A stretch of 64,000 nucleotides of DNA from Saccharomonospora viridis DSM 43017 (GTDB taxonomy: Bacteria; Actinomycetota; Actinomycetes; Mycobacteriales; Pseudonocardiaceae), in assembly GCF_000023865.1 (NCBI RefSeq), contig NC_013159.1, positions 1,452,001-1,516,000 of the forward strand. The letters are read 5' to 3'. Positions 17,266 to 25,058 of the stretch are shown here, one piece after another (the stretch's first letter is position 1; each line of letters opens with the position of its first letter). A program made the position numbers and the translations under genes. Under the pieces are notes generated by a model. The model searched no databases and was not told where the DNA came from. It saw only the letters and a program-made list of their open reading frames with translations.

Positions 17266-17310
17266 GTTCGTCTTTCTTGCGTTCGTCTTTCTTGCGTTCG
17301 TCTTGCTTGC
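17266..17310. repeat. Three tandem 15-bp repeats
   Basis: GTTCGTCTTTCTTGC occurs twice exactly (17266-17280, 17281-17295) and a third time with one substitution (17296-17310). Read on the minus strand, in the one frame that ends in a stop just beyond, the unit would encode repeats of Asp-Glu-Arg-Lys-Lys, but no start codon precedes it. Confidence 0.75.
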
Positions 17311-17361
17311 AGGACTCGGCGGCGCACTCCGACGTCCATTGCCGATCACGGCATCACACAC

Positions 17362-17610
17362 TCACGCGTTCTCGGGAAGCGGCGGGATGTCCTGAGCCGG
17401 AAACCCGGAGCGAACCCGCCATTCGCGATCGCAGACCCAACAGGTGGGGTCGTGCCACCATCCGGACAGTTCCACGAAATCCTGTTCCCGTGGGGTCACC
17501 TCGACACCGCACAGCGTGTTGAACGCGATGCCCGGATGTGGTGTGGCGGTCTTCTCGACGTTGTAGGCATGGCGTCGCCCTTCGGCCTGCTGCCAGCGAA
17601 ACGGTCCCAT
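17362..17610 (-). CDS. Small zinc-finger-like protein
   Basis: An 82-residue protein of the small actinobacterial type found beside XRE/DUF397 genes. It begins MGPFRWQQAEGRRHAY and has potential zinc ligands in TLCGVEV and PTCWVCDREW (three cysteines, with His residues nearby). Its function is unknown; such proteins are often encoded next to DUF5753-type regulators. It is divergent from the regulator at 17709, so the 100-base gap probably holds both promoters. Confidence 0.7.
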   Translation of the reverse strand: MGPFRWQQAEGRRHAYNVEKTATPHPGIAFNTLCGVEVTPREQDFVELSGWWHDPTCWVCDREWRVRSGFPAQDIPPLPENA

Positions 17611-17708
17611 GTCGTCCCCCTGCTTATCGGTCTCTTTGCTGATGACCTTGGCTGTCTACGGGCTGTAGCTGCAATCTCCCGAACGTGTGACTTGTTGGAA
17701 CCCATGTA

Positions 17709-18587
17709 GTGATGGCTACGATTCCGCTCGTGCCTGTTGACACCCCTGGCCTGACGACCCGCGCTCGAGCGCTGACAGCGGCGATCCGCAGGCTGCTCGA
17801 TGCATCCGGGATGAGCGGACGGGAGCTTTCCCAGCGCCTGGGTTTCAGTCACGGCACGGTGTCGCACTGGGTCACGGGACGTCGCCTGCCAAGCCCGGAG
17901 GACATGGCGTCACTACTGACACTGCTCGGCATCAAGGGTGAGGAGAAGCAACGTCTCATCGACCTGGCCAGGCACGCGGCGGAACCGAACTGGCTGGTGG
18001 TGGGTATGTCGGGGATTCCGCAGCAGCTCGCGGGCGCCATCGAATCGGAACGTCATGCGTCGGCCATGGTCGAATGGTCCCGGGACATCGTGCCGGGGTT
18101 GTTGCAGACGGCGGATTACGCACGGGCGCTCGCCACGGCGGTCGGTCTGCCGGAGTCCGATGTCGACGCTCGGGTGTTGCTTCGAGTGGGCCGATCCGAA
18201 GTGATCACGCGGCGCAATCCCGTCGAGTTGTTGGCTCTGATCGGTGAGGACGCGCTGCACGAGAAGATCTGCGCGCCCGAGGTGATGCTCGACCAGCTTC
18301 GGCACCTGGTGTGCCTGGCCGAGCGATCCAACGTCACCATCCAGGTCGTACCGCCGCGGGTCGGTTGGCATCCCGGGTTGATCGGACCGTTCGTGCTGTA
18401 CTTCTTCCCCGACGCACAACCCGTGGTGCATTTCGAGCATTACAGCTCAGGCGCGTTCGTCATCGACGAGGACGACGTGCACGCGTATCAGGAAGCGGTA
18501 GAGATCATTCGTGGTGTCGCGAAAGGCCCTGAGGATTCCGTGAAACTCATCGCGAAGATCGCTGACGATTTGGAGCAGACATTATGA
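17709..18587 (+). CDS. XRE-family regulator with DUF5753 (Scr1-type)
   Basis: A 292-residue protein with an N-terminal helix-turn-helix (about residues 28-80, LSQRLGFSHGTVSHWVTGRR) and a C-terminal DUF5753 domain, recognisable from VEWSRDIVPGLLQTADYARA and the later NVTIQVVPPRVGWHPG. In Streptomyces this type (Scr1) pairs with a small DUF397 protein (Scr2) and affects antibiotic production; the pair has been compared to toxin-antitoxin modules. The stop overlaps the DUF397 start by four bases (ATGA), so the two are translationally coupled. GTG at 17709 and ATG at 17712 are both usable starts. Confidence 0.9.
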   Translation: MMATIPLVPVDTPGLTTRARALTAAIRRLLDASGMSGRELSQRLGFSHGTVSHWVTGRRLPSPEDMASLLTLLGIKGEEKQRLIDLARHAAEPNWLVVGMSGIPQQLAGAIESERHASAMVEWSRDIVPGLLQTADYARALATAVGLPESDVDARVLLRVGRSEVITRRNPVELLALIGEDALHEKICAPEVMLDQLRHLVCLAERSNVTIQVVPPRVGWHPGLIGPFVLYFFPDAQPVVHFEHYSSGAFVIDEDDVHAYQEAVEIIRGVAKGPEDSVKLIAKIADDLEQTL

Positions 18588-18784
18588 CTGGCCCCCTCCC
18601 GTGGAGGAAATCGAGTTATTCGGGCCCCAACGGCAATTGTGTCGAGTTCGCCCCCACCGATGACGGCAGTGGTGATGTGTTGATCCGGCACTCGAAGTAT
18701 CCCGATGACACCGTGATCCGCTATACGGCGGCGGAGTGGACCGCGTTCATCGCGGGGGCCAAGGACGGCGAATTCGATCTGTAG
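18584..18784 (+). CDS. DUF397 family protein (Scr2-type partner)
   Basis: A 66-residue protein with the family signature WRKSSYSGPNGNCVEFA, then VLIRHSKYPD and the C-terminal YTAAEWTAFIAGAKDGEFD. These small proteins are partners of the XRE-DUF5753 regulators and may sequester them; no enzyme activity is known. It starts inside the stop of the regulator gene (ATGA at 18584-18587). A bidirectional hairpin lies about 100 bases after its stop. Confidence 0.92.
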   Translation: MTGPLPWRKSSYSGPNGNCVEFAPTDDGSGDVLIRHSKYPDDTVIRYTAAEWTAFIAGAKDGEFDL

Positions 18785-18890
18785 GGCGAATCAGAACCGC
18801 GAAGTTCTTTGTCCGCGAGCCGGTCATGCGGGCTTCCGGGATTCGACCGGTGCCGCATCGTGGACTCGACCACACCGGCTGTGGACACGA

Positions 18891-18924
18891 GTGTGGCGGC
18901 CACCCCCGAGGATGGCCGCCACAC
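18891..18924. terminator. Hairpin between convergent genes
   Basis: GTGTGGCGGCCA (18891-18902) pairs perfectly over 12 bp with 18913-18924 around a 10-base loop. It lies between the DUF397 gene and the convergent small membrane protein gene, so it probably ends transcripts from both sides, although there is no clear T-run. Confidence 0.65.
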
Positions 18925-18933
18925 GCCCCGATG

Positions 18934-19209
18934 TCAGTGGTCCTTCTTCTGCTGCTGCAGCCGTTCGGCTTCCTCTTGTGGAACGTTGATGGGACGTAGT
19001 TTCGCCCACAACACGAACGCGGCCGAGAAGACGAGCATGCCGATGCCGGCCCACAGGTTGATGTTGATGCCGGCCGCCTTGGCGATGTCCTCGTCGGTGG
19101 TGAAGCCGATTCCCATCACCGTCAGCACGATGCCGTAGGCACCGATCAGGAAGGCGATCACCAAGCGAATGTCGAAAGCCTGGGCACGGGTTTCGGAGGA
19201 ATTCGTCAT
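18934..19209 (-). CDS. Small two-helix membrane protein paired with the symporter
   Basis: A 91-residue protein with two hydrophobic helices (about residues 14-34 and 52-70) and a charged, Gln-rich tail. No named family is recognised. It follows the SSS symporter by only 12 bases on the same strand, so the two are almost certainly co-transcribed. By analogy with other two-part transporters it may stabilise or modulate the symporter; this is inference. Confidence 0.75.
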   Translation of the reverse strand: MTNSSETRAQAFDIRLVIAFLIGAYGIVLTVMGIGFTTDEDIAKAAGININLWAGIGMLVFSAAFVLWAKLRPINVPQEEAERLQQQKKDH

Positions 19210-19221
19210 GGTTACCGCCTC

Positions 19222-20922
19222 CTAGAAGATGATGTTGAACAGGATGGTGACGGCCAGCACGATGCCCGCCAGCAGCCCCGGACGGCGGTACCAGCCGGCA
19301 TCCTCACCGGTGGTGGAGTGCCTCAGGCTCTCCTTCGGGGTCAGAGAGTAAACCAACCCCACCAGCTGTGCCTCCGGCTTCGGTTGCGTGGCGTAGGTGA
19401 CCGCCACACTGACCACGACGTCGACCACGAAAGCGGCCCCCGCGCCGACGAACGAGGCGCCCTGCCCCGGCAGGTCCCACACGCCCGTCTCGGCCAGCAG
19501 GAACACACCGACCGCCGCCGCGGTACCGCTGACCAGGCCCGCCCAACCGGCCGTGGGCGTCATCCTCTTCCAGAACATACCGAGGATGAACGTCGCGAAC
19601 AGCGGTGCGTTGAAGAACGAGAACAGCTGCTGCAGGTAGTCCATCAGGTTGGCGTACGACGCGGCGATGAACGCCGTGCCGATGGCCAACACCGTCGCGA
19701 TCACGGTGATGACCCGGCCCACCCTGAGGTAGTAGCCGTCCGACTTGTCCTTGACGATGTAGGACTGCCAGATGTCGTAGGTGAACACCGTGTTGAACGA
19801 GCTCAGGTTCGCCGCCATACCGGCCATGAACGACGCGAGCAGACCGGCGATGGCGATGCCGAGCATGCCGTTCGGCAGCAGATCGCGCATGAGCAGCAGG
19901 AGCGCGTCGTTGAACGTGGCGCCGCTGGGGGCTTCCTCGCCCCGCATCAGTGCGGCCTTGTTGTCGCCGGCCAGTTCGGAGACGCTGACGCCCGCGATCA
20001 TGCCGGGGATGATCACGATGAAGGGGACCAGCATCTTCGGGATCGCGCCGATGATCGGCGTGCGACGGGCCGCCGACATGCTCTTCGACGCCATCGCCCG
20101 CTGTACCTCGACGAAGTTGGTCGTCCAGTAGCCGAACGACAGCACGAAGCCCAGGCCGAACACGAGGCCCAGCACGGACAGGAAGTTGCTGCCGAACCCG
20201 GTGAGCTGGTTACCGGGCCAGGAGTTCAGCTGTTCGGCCCCACCCGGTCCGGCGGACACCTTGTCCACCAGCCCCTGCCAGCCGCCGACCTTGGCGAGAC
20301 CGACGATCGTCAGCGGCAACAAGGCCGCCACGATGACGAAGAACTGCAGCACCTCGTTGTAGATGGCGGCGGACAGACCGCCGAGGGCGGTGTAGGCGAG
20401 CACGATCACTGCGGCCAGGAGCACCGACACCCAGATCGGCCAACCCAACAGCAGGTTGATCACCAAGGCGAGCAGGTAGAGGTTCGCGCCCGCGATGAGG
20501 ATCTGCGCCAGTGCGAAACTGATGCCGTTGACCAGGTGCGCTGGTTTACCGAACCGGCGCAGCATGAATTCGGGGACGCTGCGCACCTTCGAACCGTAGT
20601 AGAACGGCATCATCACGATGCCGAGGAACAGCATGGCCGGTACCGCGCCGATCCAGAAGTAATGCGCGGTCGGCATGCCGTACTGGGCGCCGTTGGCCGA
20701 CATGCCCATGACCTCGATCGCGCCGAGGTTGGCGGCCACGAAGGCCAGGCCCGTCACCCACGCCGGAAGCGAACGTCCGGACAGGAAGAAATCGAGACTC
20801 GTCGATACCTGCTTGCGGGCCAGGTAGCCGATACCGAGTACGAGTGCGAAATAGAGAGCGAGCAACAGGTAGTCGATCGCGTTGGCATCAAGCCGCAGGT
20901 CCGCTTCAGCGAGGACATGCAC
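19222..20922 (-). CDS. SSS (SLC5) family sodium:solute symporter, probably for galactose or a related sugar
   Basis: A 566-residue integral membrane protein with about 14 helices. Family words include FFLSGRSLPAWVTGLAFVAAN, ALGGLSAAIYNEVLQF and GLLASFMAGMAANLSSFNTV, the last lying in the region that binds sodium. It is of SglT-like sugar type rather than the acetate (ActP) type. Its place beside galT, galK, a secreted beta-galactosidase-like enzyme and a DeoR regulator suggests import of galactose or a galactoside. The start at 20922 has GGAGG a few bases upstream. It is the first gene of the minus-strand pair with the 91-residue protein. Confidence 0.88.
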   Translation of the reverse strand: MHVLAEADLRLDANAIDYLLLALYFALVLGIGYLARKQVSTSLDFFLSGRSLPAWVTGLAFVAANLGAIEVMGMSANGAQYGMPTAHYFWIGAVPAMLFLGIVMMPFYYGSKVRSVPEFMLRRFGKPAHLVNGISFALAQILIAGANLYLLALVINLLLGWPIWVSVLLAAVIVLAYTALGGLSAAIYNEVLQFFVIVAALLPLTIVGLAKVGGWQGLVDKVSAGPGGAEQLNSWPGNQLTGFGSNFLSVLGLVFGLGFVLSFGYWTTNFVEVQRAMASKSMSAARRTPIIGAIPKMLVPFIVIIPGMIAGVSVSELAGDNKAALMRGEEAPSGATFNDALLLLMRDLLPNGMLGIAIAGLLASFMAGMAANLSSFNTVFTYDIWQSYIVKDKSDGYYLRVGRVITVIATVLAIGTAFIAASYANLMDYLQQLFSFFNAPLFATFILGMFWKRMTPTAGWAGLVSGTAAAVGVFLLAETGVWDLPGQGASFVGAGAAFVVDVVVSVAVTYATQPKPEAQLVGLVYSLTPKESLRHSTTGEDAGWYRRPGLLAGIVLAVTILFNIIF

Positions 20923-21092
20923 GGCCCACCTCCGGTGTCAACAACAGTCATGCATTCGTTTGAGGACTACTACGCGAATCACCGTCGACTTCACGTATTG
21001 CAGAATTCGTCCGTGGTGTGTTCGTCGGACGGCAGCGGTGTCCGAGTGCGATCAGACATCGTGGACTTTCCGGTCTTTGTATTGGCCGATGT

Positions 21093-22169
21093 CTACACCT
21101 CCCGGAGTCTCTGTGCGACGTCCTCGGGGAGTACGTCGGTGATGAAAGCGTTCATGCCCGACTCGGAACCAGCCAAGTATTTCAGCTTGTCGGCCGAGCG
21201 GCGCACCGAAAAAAGCTGAAGATGCAGATAGCTCAGATCCTCGTCGTCGGTAATGGGAGCCTGGTGCCATGCCGAGATGTACGGCAGCGGGGAATCGTAG
21301 AGCCGGTCGAACCGGCGTAGCACATCGAGGTACAGCCGAGCGAAGTCGTCCCGTTCGGCGTCGTCCAACTCCGGGATCGTTCGGACACGGCGCAGCGGGT
21401 AGAGGTGCACCTCCACCGGCCAGCGAGCGGCTGCGGGCACGAACGCCACCCAGTGCTCGGTTTCGGCGAGCACCCGCACGCCCGCCCGGCGTTCGGCGGC
21501 CACGACGTCACTGTGCAGGTCGCGTCCCGTGCGTTCGCGGTATCGGCGCGTGACGTCCAGCATCCGCCGAGTCCTGGGGGTCACGAACGGATAGGCGTAG
21601 ATCTGTCCGTGCGGATGTGACAGCGTGACGCCGATCTCGCGGCCCCGACTCTCGAAGCAGAAGATCTGTTCTACGCCGTCGAGTGTGGACAACTCCGTGG
21701 TGCGGTCGGCCCAGGCGTCCACCACCAGACGCGCCTGTTCGGGGGTGAGGTCGGCGAAGCGGGCGTTGTGATCGCTGGTGAAACACACCACTTCGCAGCG
21801 GCCGAACCCGGGTCGCACGGCCACCAGCGGATGGTGCACGTCCACCTCTTCGAGGTGGGCTTCCGTGGACAGGCTGGGGAAGCGGTTCTCGAAGATCACC
21901 ACGGTGTATTCCGAGGCCGGGATCTCGGTCTGGCGGCCGTCGCGGGAAGGGCACAGTGGGCAGTCGTCCCGGGCCGGCATGAAGGTGCGGTTTTGCCGGT
22001 GGGACGCCATCATCACCCACTCGTCCAGCAGCGGGTCCCAGCGCAACTGGGAGGATTTGCTGACCGGCGGCAGGCTGCGGGGATCCGGCGGCGCGGACAC
22101 ATTCTCGCCGTCGGCGGCGAAGTACAGCAGTTCGCGGCCGTCAGCCAGCTTCGTGCGCGTCCTCTTCAC
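21093..22169 (-). CDS. galT: Galactose-1-phosphate uridylyltransferase
   Basis: GalT moves UMP from UDP-glucose to galactose-1-phosphate, giving UDP-galactose (Leloir pathway, cytoplasm). The protein is 358 residues from the GTG at 22169. The zinc-site word CPLC is at residues 70-73, and the active-site HPHGQIYAYPF starts at 185, with His187 as the uridylylated nucleophile. The later NRFPSLSTEAHLEE region and C-terminal HLQLFSVRRSADKLKYLAGSE are typical. An upstream ATG at 22217 would add 16 residues; I prefer the GTG because family members begin with the KRTxTxLADGREL segment. The gene is divergent from the glycoside hydrolase across a regulatory region. Confidence 0.93.
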   Translation of the reverse strand: MKRTRTKLADGRELLYFAADGENVSAPPDPRSLPPVSKSSQLRWDPLLDEWVMMASHRQNRTFMPARDDCPLCPSRDGRQTEIPASEYTVVIFENRFPSLSTEAHLEEVDVHHPLVAVRPGFGRCEVVCFTSDHNARFADLTPEQARLVVDAWADRTTELSTLDGVEQIFCFESRGREIGVTLSHPHGQIYAYPFVTPRTRRMLDVTRRYRERTGRDLHSDVVAAERRAGVRVLAETEHWVAFVPAAARWPVEVHLYPLRRVRTIPELDDAERDDFARLYLDVLRRFDRLYDSPLPYISAWHQAPITDDEDLSYLHLQLFSVRRSADKLKYLAGSESGMNAFITDVLPEDVAQRLREV

Positions 22170-22520
22170 CGGACTCAGGTTCCTTTCGAACTCACTCGAT
22201 CTGGCGAACTGATTCATTCAATCATAAAGCAACAGAAACCAACAGGAGTGGCCCTGGCCAGTCGAGATGTGACCTACTCGGCTGATCGGGTCGGGGTTGC
22301 ACGGTCGGTGTTCACGCATGGTGTTCAGCGTGGTCGGGCAGGGGGTTCGGTCTGTGCGATCTGCCTGTTGGACCTTGGTCGAAAGTGGGGGCAAGTGTTG
22401 ACACTTGCTGATCAATGTGTGTGAAATGCTTCACGCCGGGGTGAGATCCGTGTGAACACCGGCATGTCCGGCACCGGCGACGAGGCCGGTGCGGTCTTTT
22501 CGCGAGGAAGGTGTTCGACT
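22170..22520. other. Divergent galT / glycoside hydrolase control region
   Basis: About 350 bases. The galT side is unusually A/T-rich near 22210-22245 and may hold its promoter. The hydrolase side has the palindrome and promoter at 22391-22427. Confidence 0.5.
22391..22427 (+). promoter_or_regulatory. Promoter with a palindromic operator over its -35 element
   Basis: GCAAGTGTTGACACTTGC (22391-22408) is a perfect palindrome with 8-bp arms and a 2-base centre. It contains an exact consensus -35 box, TTGACA (22398-22403). A TGAAAT -10-like hexamer follows 18 bases later (22422-22427). The gene start is about 95 bases downstream. A repressor bound here would block the polymerase. Confidence 0.65.
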
Positions 22521-25046
22521 GTGCTGTCACTCGCACCACCGACTCGACCACGCGGCCGTCGGTCCCGTTCGCGGGCCCCGCTCGCCGCACTGAGCGCACT
22601 TCTGATCGCCGCGGCCCTCACGCCGACGGCGGCCGCGGAACCCGCGGACGAGTGGACCATGGGCGAGCCGCCGTTGGTGACTCCGTGGACCCACGACGTA
22701 TCCCCCGACAACGCACTGCCGGAGTACCCCCGGCCGCAGCTGGTCCGGGAACAATGGCGCAACCTCAACGGGGTCTGGGAGTTCGCGGGCGCGGACGAAG
22801 GTGAGCAACCGCCATTCGGCCAGACCCTGCCGGAACGCGTCCTCGTGCCCTACCCCATCGAATCGGCACTGTCCGGTATTCAGCGGCATGAGGACCACAT
22901 GTGGTACCGCCGCACCTTCGATGTGCCCGAACAGTGGGGGATCGGCGGGCACAACCGGCTGAAACTGCACTTCGGTGCCGTCGACTACGCCGCGACGGTG
23001 TATGTGAACGGACGCGAAGTGGCCTCGCACGAGGGCGGCTACGGGGCGTTCTCCGCGGACGTCACCGACGCGTTGAACGGCTCCGGACCACAGGAACTCG
23101 TCGTCGGCGTCACCGACCTCACCGACGCCACATGGCAACCGGTCGGCAAGCAACGCCGGGTGCCCGACCGCGGCATCTTCTACGAGAGCGCGTCCGGCAT
23201 CTGGCAGACCGTGTGGATGGAACCGGTACCCGCCGGCCACATCGACACCCTCGACATGGTGCCCGACCTCGACTCGTCCACACTGCTGCTCACCGTCAAC
23301 ACCGGGGGCGACACCGACGGTCTGACGGTGGAGGCGGTGGTCCGGGACGGCCGTCGTGTCGTCAGCCGTACGCAGGGGGCTCCGGACGAGCCGTTGGAGT
23401 TGTCCGTGCCGGACGCCAAACTGTGGTCACCGGACTCACCGTTCCTCTACGACCTCGACGTGGTGCTGCGGGACCGACACCGCCCGGTCGATCGGGTGTC
23501 GTCGTACTTCGGCATGCGGGAGATCGGCACGGCCCCGGGTGAGGACGGCAGGCTCCGCATCACGCTCAACGGCGAGATCCTGTTTCTGATGTCTACTTTG
23601 GATCAGGGGTACTGGCCCGACGGTATCTACACCGCGCCCACCGATGAGGCGTTGCGCTGGGACTTGGAACAGCACAAGCGACTCGGCTTCAACACCGTGC
23701 GCAAACACATCAAGACCGAGCCCGACCGCTGGTACTACCACGCCGACCGACTCGGCCTACTGGTGTGGCAGGACATGCCCTCCATGCGTACCGGCGAGCG
23801 GCCACCGGCCGAGGCCACGGCCCGGTTCGAGGCCGAACTCCACGAACTCGTGGAGCAGAAGAAGAACTGGACTTCGATCATCGGTTGGGTGCCGTTCAAC
23901 GAAGGATGGGGTGAGTGGTCGCAAAAGGCCACCGGTCGTATCGCCGAGGAGGTCGCCGAACAGGACCCGACCCGGCTCGTCAACGCCCACAGCGGGGTCA
24001 ACTGCTGTGACTCGCTCGGCGACTCGGGCAAGGGCCACGTCATCGACTGGCACGCCTACGTCGGCCCGGCCACCCCGATGCCCGACGAGACACGGGTGTC
24101 GATCGACGGCGAACACGGCGGCTTCGGGCTGGAGGTCGACGGCCACATGTGGTTCGGCGAAGGGCACGCCTACCACATGCTGCCCGACTCCGAGAGCCTG
24201 ACCGCGGCGTACGTCGACAACCAGCGTGCCGTGCTGGCGGCCGCGCGGCAGTGCGCCATCAGCGGCGCGATCTACACCCAACTCACCGACGTCGAACACG
24301 AGGTCAACGGCTTTTTCACCTACGACCGCCAGGTGGAGAAGATGGACTTCGACGCCGTGCGCGAGGTCAATGAGGAGATCATCGCAGAAGCCGACGGCAG
24401 TGGTCCCGGCGGCCCCGATCCCGACCCGGGTACACCCGGACTCGACGGCGTGCACGCCTACCTGTTCGACGACGGGTCCGGCTCGGTGGCCACCGACTCC
24501 GTCGGAGACGCCCACGCCACGCTCACCGGTACCGAGTGGACGGACGGGGTGCGCGGTGGTGCGGTGTCCTTCGACGGAGCGGGGGAAGCGGACACCGGGG
24601 CAGCGCTGGTGGACACCACGGGCAGCTACTCGGTGTCGGCATGGGTGAAACTCGACGAAGCCGGCGAGGCGTTCCAGACCGTGGTCAGCCAGGACACCGG
24701 CGACAACAGCGCCTTCTTCCTCCAGTACTCCGGACAGGACCAGCGATGGGCCTTCAGCTACGCCGGGCTGCGAGCGTTGTCGGCGGACAAGCCCGAACCC
24801 GGACGCTGGTACCACCTCACCGGCGTGCGTGACGCGCAGGCGGGCACGCTCTCGCTCTACGTGGACGGCGAGCTGGCGGAAAGCAAGAGCGCGTGCGCAC
24901 CCCGAAAGGGCAGTGGCAACACGGTGATCGGTCGCGCCCAGTACGGCGGTGAACTGGTGGATCACCTGCGCGGTGACGTGGACGAGGTCCGCGTCTTCGA
25001 CCGGGCGTTGACCAGGCAGGAGGTCGCCGAGCTGGCACGGAACTAG
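22521..25046 (+). CDS. Secreted glycoside hydrolase family 2 protein with LamG-like domain
   Basis: An 841-residue exported enzyme. A long signal peptide with Arg-rich head and a hydrophobic core (ALSALLIAAALTPTAAA) is followed by the GH2 sugar-binding domain (WRNLNGVWEF; VDYAATVYVNGREVASHEGG), an immunoglobulin-like domain and a TIM barrel. Glu461 in PFNEGWGEW is the likely acid/base and Glu531 in SIDGEHGGFG the nucleophile. The last 200 residues form a LamG-like jelly roll that may bind polysaccharide. Beta-galactosidase is the best guess from the gal neighbours; beta-glucuronidase or beta-mannosidase activity is possible. The GTG at 22521 has GAGGAAGG upstream. It is convergent with galK. 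Confidence 0.88.
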   Translation: MLSLAPPTRPRGRRSRSRAPLAALSALLIAAALTPTAAAEPADEWTMGEPPLVTPWTHDVSPDNALPEYPRPQLVREQWRNLNGVWEFAGADEGEQPPFGQTLPERVLVPYPIESALSGIQRHEDHMWYRRTFDVPEQWGIGGHNRLKLHFGAVDYAATVYVNGREVASHEGGYGAFSADVTDALNGSGPQELVVGVTDLTDATWQPVGKQRRVPDRGIFYESASGIWQTVWMEPVPAGHIDTLDMVPDLDSSTLLLTVNTGGDTDGLTVEAVVRDGRRVVSRTQGAPDEPLELSVPDAKLWSPDSPFLYDLDVVLRDRHRPVDRVSSYFGMREIGTAPGEDGRLRITLNGEILFLMSTLDQGYWPDGIYTAPTDEALRWDLEQHKRLGFNTVRKHIKTEPDRWYYHADRLGLLVWQDMPSMRTGERPPAEATARFEAELHELVEQKKNWTSIIGWVPFNEGWGEWSQKATGRIAEEVAEQDPTRLVNAHSGVNCCDSLGDSGKGHVIDWHAYVGPATPMPDETRVSIDGEHGGFGLEVDGHMWFGEGHAYHMLPDSESLTAAYVDNQRAVLAAARQCAISGAIYTQLTDVEHEVNGFFTYDRQVEKMDFDAVREVNEEIIAEADGSGPGGPDPDPGTPGLDGVHAYLFDDGSGSVATDSVGDAHATLTGTEWTDGVRGGAVSFDGAGEADTGAALVDTTGSYSVSAWVKLDEAGEAFQTVVSQDTGDNSAFFLQYSGQDQRWAFSYAGLRALSADKPEPGRWYHLTGVRDAQAGTLSLYVDGELAESKSACAPRKGSGNTVIGRAQYGGELVDHLRGDVDEVRVFDRALTRQEVAELARN

Positions 25047-25058
25047 GAACGAGCCGGC

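Larger units (their letters stand above)
16870..17361. other. Intergenic region with an inverted repeat and a tandem repeat
   Basis: About 490 bases with no supported gene. It holds the 11-bp inverted repeat at 17134-17161 and the 15-bp tandem repeats at 17266-17310. Confidence 0.45.

Noticed and set aside
17266-17310. Tandem repeats as a CRISPR array
   Set aside because: Units are directly adjacent with no spacers, and no cas genes are present.
19318-21219. A 633-codon open frame opposite the symporter
   Set aside because: His/Arg/Gln-rich translation typical of the antisense of a membrane protein gene; the minus-strand symporter is well supported.
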